Source: Membranipora membranacea (lineage: Eukaryota; Bryozoa; Gymnolaemata; Cheilostomatida; Membraniporidae). From it: a stretch of 64,000 bases of DNA. The position numbers were made by a program, and so were the translations under genes. Shown here one piece after another: positions 55,797 to 64,000 of the stretch. The notes under the pieces are model-generated. The model was not told where the DNA came from and ran no database searches. It saw only the letters and a program-made list of their open reading frames with translations. The stretch's first letter is position 1; every line of letters starts with the position of its first letter. The stretch is from positions 1,121,001-1,185,000 of the forward strand of contig OU612066.1 of the NCBI GenBank assembly GCA_914767715.1. Reading direction: 5' to 3'.

Positions 55797-58700
55797 ATGG
55801 ATAGGAGGCTGATATTAATGTGTGGTATCGTGATGTCGATGAGCCTGACATCAGCAGACTATTCTGATATAATCGGACTGCCTCCAGAGGTCTACAGACA
55901 GGCGGGAGACATCATGATCGGAGGGGTATTCCCTCTACACCAGCCAGGGCCCAATGGTACATTCTGTGGTAAGCTGAGAGAGCTCGGGGTTTTACAGCGA
56001 GCCGAAGCTATGGCCTTCTACATACAACAAGTGAACAAACGAGATGATATCCTCCGTAACATAACTCTCGGATTCACTATTCTCGATGACTGCTACAAAG
56101 TAAGTTAATAGTGTAAGTTTGTCAGTGATCTGTGATAGCTCAAGGAAAGCTTGAAGATTAGAGCTACTATCAAGTCAGATATCAGCTATGGCGTGTAATT
56201 ACGCTGTGTTATAATAATGAGCTGGCCCTTTTCTTATGTGGGCCGTTGAATGTCGGGATTTTAGCCCAAGGAGGTAGTGTGCTGTCTATTTAAATTATGT
56301 TACAAAGAGAAAATGATACACATTGTCGATACACGGTCATCTGCACTTAAAATCATTATATAAAAAGAAAGTATCCTGAAGCATGAATTAAAGAAAGTCA
56401 TTTATTCATATAAACGACTTTCTTTAATGCATTGCTATTTTGTTATCGATTCCTCAAATATACAATTTAGTGCGCTGCCAAACATCACATTGGAACACAG
56501 CTTTAGGGTAAACAAAAATTATGCCGCTGGTCGAAATGAGATCGCCATTTATTGTAACAAGACTTTTAAAGTTATAAGATAACATGATGTGTGATAATGG
56601 ATAGTACGAATAAAGATAATAGTGATGATGATGATGCATGATGGACAAACTGAGAAGACTATGTATCTCTGTGTAACCAAATAAGATTGGTCTCCATAAC
56701 TAAGGGATTTTATACACTACCTTTTTTGATTGATGATTAAATGGTTAGACATTTTAAATTTTTCATCAATGATATTGCATGACATTATTTTTAGTATGTG
56801 GGTCACCAGTTTTAGGATAGGCAACACAAGTTTGACTTGTGGTCTGACCAGGGAGAATGGTCCCTGGTCCCTGGTCCCTGGTCCCTGGTCCCTGGTCCCT
56901 GGTCCCTGGTCCCTGGTCCCTGGTCCCTGGTCCCTGGTCTGACCAAGCATAATCCTAGATCAAGTTTGATCCAATTTGCCGGCAGCCCGATCATTCCCAT
57001 TCTACTGGTGAGCCTGCGGCGGCTCAAATCTTAAATGCAGGCAAATTGGATCACGCTTGATCTAGCATAATCCTACCCTACAACAATTTACATGCCACTC
57101 AAATACTCAGTTTGCTACTTTTCTAAATTCTTGCTCCGGGTTCTCAGATTCCCTGCTGCCACTTCCTCGTCGGTGATTTTCCTTGAAGGCTGGATAATGA
57201 TTTGGTAATGATGATTATGGAGAACTAATTAAATCACACCCAAATAAAAAGATTTTGTCATAAAAATACGATGTTGTTGACGTTTTCTATCTAAGGGGGA
57301 AAGCAGATTTCTTTCGCTGGAGTGGCTTGAAGGAAGTTTTGTACAGTGGTTTCTAATTTTGTTATCTTTGATGTGACAACTGACAAGTGAAATAAAGTTT
57401 GTTTGCCAACATAAACGCTCAGCCAGCTCAGCCAGCTCAGCCATCTGGTATTTCACTTATTATAGGGATTAACCACATTCCAAGCTTCCTGATAAGTCAC
57501 TGATAAAGGTCCCCTACAGAGACAGCACTAAGCCTTGATATCTCATACCTTCCATCTCAAATTAACTTTGAGGGCTAATTTTCTTTTTATTTAGGAGACA
57601 ACAGCTCTGGCTCAAGGCTTACAATTTATACCCAACCAAAGACATGAAGACAATCATAATAACCATAACAAATCTAATGAAGATGTTGTTGCTGTTATCG
57701 GAGCTGAGAGTAGCACAAACTCAAAACAGCTCGCTGAGTTGTTAGGCCTCTTTCAGATTCCTCAGGTTAGTATTACATCGGTCTCTGCTCCAATCATATA
57801 TGATGATGTTTATGAGGATGATAAGACCCTCGTACAACTCTCATTGTAAGGCTGACACATGTAGGGGGTCAGCAAATACTGACTTTCTGGACTTTTTTGT
57901 GACAGCAGAATAAATTTTGCCTGTATTTAAATTTTTTTGATTCCAACATCAACTTTCAACGTTTCTTCCTCATTAATATGATGCAAATATCATATTATGG
58001 TTTGTGTTGACTTGTTCCCGTTCAGCTCAGCAGCTTTTGAACAGAAAGTAAATATTTACTGACCCCTTGTCTCTATGTAAAGGGTTTTGGTTTCACAAGC
58101 GGGATGTTTGTCTTCAAGCCACCATATGGGCTAGGTCTGCAACTGATATTTTCCATATTTTATCATCATTGGCACCGATATCATACCTCTGATATCATTG
58201 AGCTAGCGAGAATATGTAAGATACTGATTCCTCTGCTGAGTTGTTTCAGGTTATGGAGGGACATAACTATTCACTCAACATATATATATTAATATATATA
58301 ACTTTGATATCTCAATCCGTAGTAATGATATTTTGAGCTGTAGCTAATCTCCGGAATAATTCTTTTCTGGTATTGTAACCTCAGCATCATTTCTTTTGCA
58401 GATAAGTTACTTGTCAACAAGTCCCACTCTGGGTGACCGTGTCGCCTACCCTTACTTCACCAGGATTGTCCCCTCTGACAAATATCAAATTGAGGCTATG
58501 GTCGACCTACTAGAACACTTCAAGTGGAGCTATGTGACTTTTGTATTTTCACTTGATTTCTACGGAATAGACGCTTACATGCTCCTGAGCGGTAGAGTAA
58601 AGAATGGCAGCAGTATATGCTTAGCCACCGAAATAGCGATACCACCTAATCCTACTCAGGCAGATTTTGATCATGCTGTCGATACTCTGACAATCGGCAG

Positions 58701-61084
58701 CAACAACAAAGCATCACATGTAGTGATTCTGTTTCTGTCACAGACCACCGCTATGGGTATTTTGAAGACTGCAGAGGCGCGAGGACTCCAAGGAAACTTC
58801 ACCTGGATTGCCTCAGATGCCTGGGGTCGGAATAAACAAGACTTTAGAGAAGTGCAGGGGATAGCTGAAGGCACTCTTACCATGAAAATTAACTCAACTA
58901 ACGACCCCCAATTTGACAAACATTTCGCATCCCTCAATCCTGACAAGTCAAACAATCCATACCTGCGTGAGTTTTGGAATGCTACATGTTATGCGAGTAA
59001 CACAAGCTGCTCAGACTCCACTAAGTTCATGGATATGACTGATGTGTATCAGCCCGAGTCCACTATCAGTCTGGTCAGGGTGGCTGTTACTATTCTGGTA
59101 AACAGTCTAGAAGAGTTGCTGAGGCGCTGTCGGTCTCTCATCGGCAAACGCTGTGATGGTTTTATGTTCAGACAGTATATCAACGGGACAGACTTGCAGG
59201 AAATGTTGAGAGGTCAGACTGGTTGTCTGAATAGTACCTGTATATCAGTAGACCGCACAGGAGAAGGTCGATCGCCGTACTCCATCATGAACTATAAAAG
59301 GCTGCCAAATGGTGAGCATACTCTCCAGCCTATTGGGCATTACGACACACATACTGCTAACCTCTCAATTTTTAGTGATCGGGACAAACCCATATACTGG
59401 AACCCAGCGATAGACCCAACTAATTATGAAGGTGGAGTTCCTCTGTCAGTATGCAGTAAGCCATGTCACCTCGGGCAGGGTCAGAAGAGGGCAGGGTTTG
59501 AAAACTCCAAATGCTGCTGGACTTGTGTAGACTGTGGAACTGATGAGTTCACCCATACCTTGTTAGAGAATGATGGTCTAGAAACAATGCAATGCACTGG
59601 CTGTAAACCAATGAATAAAACCAACCTCCTTTTATACACCAAACCAAGTGAGAAGAAAAATAGCTGTGTGTTTATACAGCCGCATAGCATCGGGCCGACC
59701 GATCCCGCAGCAGCAGTCATCCTCTCATTGGCTATATTCTGTTGCTGCCTGACGATAGTTTTGCTTGTTTTGTATATACGTAACAAGACCCATCGTCTCA
59801 TCAAGGCTACAAGCTTACAACTCAGCTACATCATATGGGGCGGGGTTATCTTCTCATACGCCTCAATAGTATTCTACTTCCTACCGCTACATGATGGCTG
59901 CCCGTCAGCTGGCAGGTGTAACCCACGTCTCCACACACAGTGGTGTTACATACAATTCATTACATTCAGCCTGTCCTTCACTGTTATCAACGCTCCTATG
60001 CTGACTCGTGTCAACAGAATCTACCGTATATTCACAAAGGGGAAGAAAAGTGCTGCCAAGCCTCTATTCATCGAGAACAAATATCAGCTCATGTTTGTCG
60101 CTGTCCTTATTTTTGTACAGGTGAGTGTTTATCTTATCTAAATCTTGAGTACATCATAAATAAACATATTAAAGATAAATATTAAATGATAATCTTAATT
60201 GTGACATTTCCTCCAAATATATGCGCAGTGAATTTGTCATTTAGCTACCGAGAATGGAACATATTATTCATTTATTCATAATTATTATATCTAAAAAAAT
60301 GTTATTACAATTATTATTGAGACTTTGTCTGTAGAGTGTTCATGTGTATGTCATAAAATGCTGCTTATATTTTTAGATAGCGATAATTCTCATCTGCTGC
60401 CTGATATCTGCCTTTGCTGGAATCAAGGAGCCGATCAGAATCAGCAATTTCCATGACGAAGAGGACTCAGAACACACATCACTGTTTTGTGACATTCCAT
60501 ACTCAATACTACTGCCTCCGGTGATCTTTAACCTTTTACTAAGCATCGCATGCGCATATCACGCCTTCGCTACCAGAAAATTACCTGATAACTTCAATGA
60601 GTCAAGGTTTATTGGACTGACCGTGTACACCACAGTTATAATGTGGTTGGCGTTCATACCAGCCTACATTGTGCTGAGTAGTAAGTTCTACAAGGGTGTA
60701 CCTCTTAGTGTTTCTCTGCTCATCAACGCAGTTATCACAACCGGCTGCTTATTTGTGCCAAGACTTTACGCCCTAAGGTGGATTGAGGGTGGGAAAATGA
60801 ACCTGCGATCGCTATCTATATCAATGAACTCTCTAAGTGATAAACGTAGAGCATCGGTACCTGATGTGACTACATTTGACAGACTGCGTACCATGTCAAA
60901 TGAGAGTCAAAAGACAAGGTCGACAACTGACCACAGGTCGTCTGATAGCGGTATTAATAGTAACAGTGTAGCTGTCACATCATATATCAGTAATAGTGAC
61001 ATCAGCTCGTCAGTGCTACGAGAGACAAGCTCCTCCTCTAGTCCTGAATCTGAATACCATGCTAAGATGCAATCATTCGCATAA
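55797..61084 (+). CDS. metabotropic-glutamate-receptor-like class C GPCR, 4 exons
   Basis: Exons 55797-56099, 57595-57765, 58402-60120 and 60377-61084, all phase 0, give 966 aa. Residues 1-20 are a signal peptide (MDRRLILMCGIVMSMSLTSA). The Venus-flytrap ligand domain follows, with IGGVFPLHQPG, CGKLRELGVLQRAEAM, AVIGAESSTNSKQ, ISYLSTSPTLGDR, YFTRIVPSD and WIASDAW. A Cys-rich domain (about 505-580; SVCSKPCHLGQ, CCWTCVDCG) leads to seven membrane helices (about 594-865) and a Ser-rich cytosolic tail of about 100 residues. By eye, the Ser and Thr of the mGluR amino-acid pocket (ESS, YLSTS), a Tyr (FYG) and an Asp (ASDAW) have counterparts, so an amino-acid ligand is plausible but untested. ATG context: A at -3, G at +4. 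Confidence 0.93.
56387..56428. repeat. 13-bp-stem hairpin in GPCR intron 1
   Basis: ATTAAAGAAAGTC (56387-56399) and its reverse complement (56416-56428) around a 16-nt loop. Confidence 0.7.
56859..56939. repeat. GGTCCCT 7-bp minisatellite
   Basis: About 11.5 perfect GGTCCCT units in GPCR intron 1, ending 16 bp before a MITE insertion. Overlapping short frames on both strands here come from the repeat. Confidence 0.95.
56956..57064. mobile_element. MITE, copy 2, with 9-bp target duplication
   Basis: A 109-bp element with inverted ends TAGATCAAG(T/C)(T/G)TGATCCAA. It is flanked by perfect 9-bp direct repeats GCATAATCC at 56947-56955 and 57065-57073. The interior is not as palindromic as copy 1 at 16.3 kb, but the TTTGATCCAATT...TGCAGGCAAA ends are shared. 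A 9-bp duplication is typical of Mutator-like and some Merlin elements; the superfamily is otherwise unclear. Confidence 0.85.
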
Positions 61085-61628
61085 ATTCTAGAAACTTTTC
61101 TCCTTTGAAAAAAAACCTAATGTTTGTATAATAATATGATTTATGACTAGTCAGAGAAACAGAATTTCTATCATTTTGTGCCAAAATCCTCTGAGGCAGT
61201 GATGAGCCTTTATCATAGACTTATTATTCAGTCTATGTATCTTGTGAATTCAAGGTGAGCAATTTATAAACTGCTGTCTACCATTGTTCACGAGCAGTTT
61301 CTATATATGGACATTTCTACTTATGTTTTGAACTTAAATAAGAATGGTTTGTATTCTTCTGCATCATCACAACAACAAAAAATATAAAATTGAATAAAAA
61401 AGATCTAAAATTGGAGTTGTAATAAACGTTACAGTGTAATACTGTTACTAAGGTTAACCAGTTCTGCCATCAACACCAATGTCTCTCTTTGATCCTGATT
61501 GTCTGGTGGCACAATTAATACTGCTATATATTCCTAGATAATATGTGTACATGCAAAATATTGAAATTTGATAGAGATATTTGTTCCTGAAGAAAGTCCT
61601 CTCATTAAATAAATGATCTGTGACCAAG
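61085..61628. other. convergent 3' flanks of the GPCR and PLAC genes
   Basis: A 544-bp spacer between two stop codons facing each other. It holds the GPCR 3' UTR and polyadenylation signals. No clear AATAAA in the minus-strand sense close to the PLAC-gene stop was found. Confidence 0.6.
61393..61426 (+). terminator. polyadenylation signals of the GPCR gene
   Basis: Two AATAAA hexamers, at 61393-61398 and 61421-61426, about 310-340 nt beyond the stop codon. Confidence 0.6.
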
Positions 61629-63118
61629 TTAATTGTGAAGGATCAATATGCATGTTCTGCAACATAATTTTTTGAATAGCACAAGCCTGCACTTCTGTTC
61701 ATCCATTATATCACATATACCTGACTTATCACGATCACAGTCCTGTAAGGTCCCCGGCTCCGTACCTAAATTATCTTGCACATGATTACTAATGGTGGTC
61801 GTTTGTTTGGAGCTGCTTTTATGTCTACTGCTCGGGGTTGAGATGTTGGGCTCAGTCACCATGCTAAATTCTGAGGCCACATCAATTTTCTTTGGGGCTT
61901 TTGAAGTGAGCATTGTTTTATGAGTGTCCTTATTGTTTGACATACTTATCTCACCGAATTCGTTATCATCCTGCATAGGCTGATCTGGTACTGGGCTAAC
62001 TGACAATATTTTTGTCACAGATGGAGACGTCCACCACCAAACAAATTTTGAAGTTGTCGATTCTTCTGTGAAGATTGGAGTTGTATTTTCTTGAGTGGGT
62101 TCTGTGGCTGTGCTGGGTTTAGTCGTCCACCACCAGATGAATCTGGTAGTCTGCCCATCATTATCAACTGCTTTTGTAGAAATTATCTTCTCTGTTTGGG
62201 AGTTTGCAGTAGTTGTACTCTCTGATCCCTTAGACGTCCACCACCACACAAACCTAGTAGTAGAAGGACTTCCTGTCGGCCTCCACCACCATCTTGATGT
62301 TGTTGTTGGTGTTCCACTTCCTGTAGATGTAATCTCCTGTGCTGTCGGAGAAGCTGTGGTAGGGTCTGCTTCTGCTGTCTTCTGCCAACCTGATGTTGTG
62401 GTGCTTAATGTCGCTGTTGTATGCTCATCAGTGTCAGTAGCGTATTCTGTATGTGCTGTTTGTGGTGCTGTTTGTGTTGTTGTTTCTGTTGAGCCGATAC
62501 TAGATGTGGTTGTGTTACTTTTCAAAGTTGGCAGTGTGGTTGAAGTTTTCTCAGCTGTTGAAATGTAGATATTAGTGCTTATTTTGTCAGTGGGTGGTGA
62601 TTTAGAGACTAAGGTTGTAGTAACAGGTTTTGTCTGAGTTGTTTCGTCGGTAAGCCACGTTCTAAAGGGTAGTTCAGACACTTCTATCACCTGAGTTGTT
62701 TTCCACCGAACAATATCATCACCACTAGTTTCTAGCGGATCTGTACTATCTTCTGCAGATATATCAATACTTGAGGTGGTGGTACTGTAATCGTCTAACG
62801 TTGTGTCATCGAATAAGAGGTCATCGCCGCTACCCTCCTTCTCTGCCTCCTGCTCTGCCTCTTTCTGTGAGTCTGATTTAGTGCTGCTGGATGTAGGAAT
62901 TATTGCCTGTGAAGTAGATATATGGTAGGTAGGTGTCTGTTGGCTGGTAGAAGTTGATATGTGATATGTAGGTTCATGTTGATTGCTCAAAGTTGATATA
63001 TGATTGGTAGGAGTATGTTGACTGGTCGTCACCGGACTCTCTGTTACAGATGGTAGTATATTGGCTAGTAGCAGTCCGATCTCATCCGTTGTTGATTCTC
63101 CATCAGCATCGCTTGTTT
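61629..63118 (-). CDS. C-terminal exon of a mucin-like PLAC-domain extracellular protein (partial)
   Basis: Last exon, 1490 nt. The acceptor is TTTTTACAG at 63127-63119, and the exon begins with two bases completing a codon, so at least one upstream exon lies outside the readable part of the window. The encoded ~495 residues are dominated by Thr, Ser and Pro with early TYHISTS/TNHISTL repeats, an acidic patch (EAEQEAEKEGSGDDLLFDD-like) and four Trp-triplet motifs: SRWWWRP, TRFVWWWTS, TRFIWWWTT and SKFVWWWTS (plus-strand positions 62283, 62238, 62127 and 62031). The C-terminus has the six-Cys pattern of a PLAC domain: DCDRDKSGIC, EQKCRLV, LCCRTC. PLAC domains close secreted matrix proteins such as papilin, lacunin and ADAMTS-like proteins. 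The Thr-rich part is likely O-glycosylated. The gene identity cannot be given without the missing N-terminus. Confidence 0.75.
62031..62291 (-). repeat. Trp-triplet coding repeats in the PLAC protein
   Basis: Four TGGTGGTGG codon triplets at 62283-62291, 62238-62246, 62127-62135 and 62031-62039 (plus coordinates), spaced 15, 37 and 32 codons apart. Three share the context (T/S)(R/K)F(V/I)WWWT(S/T); the first is SRWWWRPTGS. The linkers are Thr/Ser-rich and not alignable, so only the tryptophan motif is repeated. Confidence 0.9.
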
Positions 63119-63127
63119 CTGTAAAAA

Positions 63128-64000
63128 TTCAACACACCTGATTACGGTAGTAGAATCACCAACCCAGAAGTTATTCCTGTGTCCTCCATAGCTCAGATCA
63201 TCGTTTTTTGACGGTTCGTAATATCGGAAGGAACAAAGCAACACCATACATCAAATCGAAGGGAATTTTCTCCTGAGTAAGAATATTAAGGTAGTAAAAA
63301 AATTAATTTGGGGGGCGGCCATTTTTTTAAGCATAACAAATTTTTTTTGGGCCTGTTTCTCCCTTGGATGATAAATATATACTTCCAATGCCTCAGAAAT
63401 ATGCATTTAGATGATATTTATCCATGTTTAAAAAAGAAATTTTGTATCTCTAAAAAAATCACCAAAAAGCCCTTAAACAAATTTAATTTCTGCAAAGTGG
63501 TAGTTGTCTCTCCCGTTTTGGATTTTTTTCACTTTTTTGTTGTTTAACAAGGTTTAACTTCAACAAAATTTTACACAGACGGGTCACGACCAATCTGCCA
63601 TATCCCAGAAGAGGTACAGCAGTCATAGTCACTCCAATCTGAATATACAGCCTTGTTTTAAGCTGGAAAGTCGAAGCAGACGTCGCACCCACAGCGACAA
63701 GATTGCGGCAAAAGTTTCCCCTCATATTCGACAGCTGCAAGCTTACAATCTGCATTGTGATGACCGGTAGTTGGTCCCTGTCAATTCCTCTAGATCTTTA
63801 AGAGCTGGGGGTAGTGCGGTGATTACAATCTTGCAGACAGCCCCAGTTATCTCCCGCCCATGATCGTTGATTACAGATGGTTCAATTTTTTTTATTCTGG
63901 CTGGGCAATCTCCCATTCGCTTGCCTTATAGTCAGAGAGACAGAGGATGAAAGTATCTTCTGTGTACATCCTTCCCTGAGAATAGTTGGTGGCTGGCAGA
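63128..64000. other. upstream intron or flank of the PLAC gene
   Basis: No further exon of the PLAC protein could be assigned. A minus-strand frame from 64000 down to about 63889 (LPATNYSQGRMYTEDTF..) ends in TAA and has no support. The frame 63065-63247 contains a GT followed within 20 nt by the exon acceptor, too short for an intron. A T-rich tract spans about 63317-63540. Confidence 0.35.

Noticed and set aside
58671-59804. Minus-strand ORFs opposite the GPCR
   Set aside because: Shadows of the large GPCR exon with no motif.
62095-62568. 157-codon plus-strand ORF
   Set aside because: Antisense shadow of the Thr-rich PLAC-protein exon; Val-rich composition mirrors Thr codons on the other strand.
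63065-63247. Extra exon of the PLAC gene directly upstream
   Set aside because: It would leave an intron of only about 20 nt, below any plausible splicing minimum.

Overview
This is animal (metazoan) nuclear DNA: AT-rich, with GT/AG-spliced multi-exon genes, tRNA-derived SINEs, LINEs and DNA transposons. The gene set (UBR3-type E3 ligase, trefoil plus GH31 alpha-glucosidase, class C GPCR, PLAC-domain matrix protein) fits an invertebrate. An early-branching lineage such as a sponge is possible, but I cannot place the species from sequence alone.

Layout. 1-18.2 kb is a transposon graveyard with no convincing host gene. It holds a decayed LINE (0.55-3.6 kb, +), a Tx1/L1-like LINE (7.6-11.6 kb, -) interrupted by a hAT-type MITE with a perfect 8-bp target duplication, two SINE copies flanking that LINE, a THAP-bearing P-like element with terminal inverted repeats of about 750 bp (12.46-15.54 kb), and a second long-inverted-repeat element with an internal tandem array (15.6-17.6 kb). 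18.3-19.8 kb is an intron-less PAPS-dependent sulfotransferase-like gene (-). 21.26-30.77 kb is a 19-exon membrane-anchored alpha-glucosidase gene (-). 32.78-54.27 kb is a 33-exon UBR3 gene (+), divergent from the glucosidase across a gap of about 2 kb. 55.8-61.08 kb is a 4-exon metabotropic-glutamate-receptor-like class C GPCR (+). It converges on the last exon of a Thr/Ser-rich PLAC-domain extracellular protein (-, 61.63-63.12 kb), whose other exons lie beyond the window.

I assembled the exons by hand from reading-frame continuity and splice sites. All modelled exons keep phase: 2952 nt for the glucosidase (983 aa), 5562 nt for UBR3 (1853 aa), 2901 nt for the GPCR (966 aa). The genes do not form an evident pathway; the neighbourhood looks like ordinary mixed gene order.

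The most unusual structure is in UBR3. Tandem repeats have amplified splice sites three separate times: a 92-bp repeat carrying the exon 9 acceptor in 23 copies, a 79-bp repeat carrying the exon 12 donor in 4 copies, and a 23-bp duplication of the exon 28 donor. The PLAC protein also has four Trp-Trp-Trp motifs within a mucin-like stretch.
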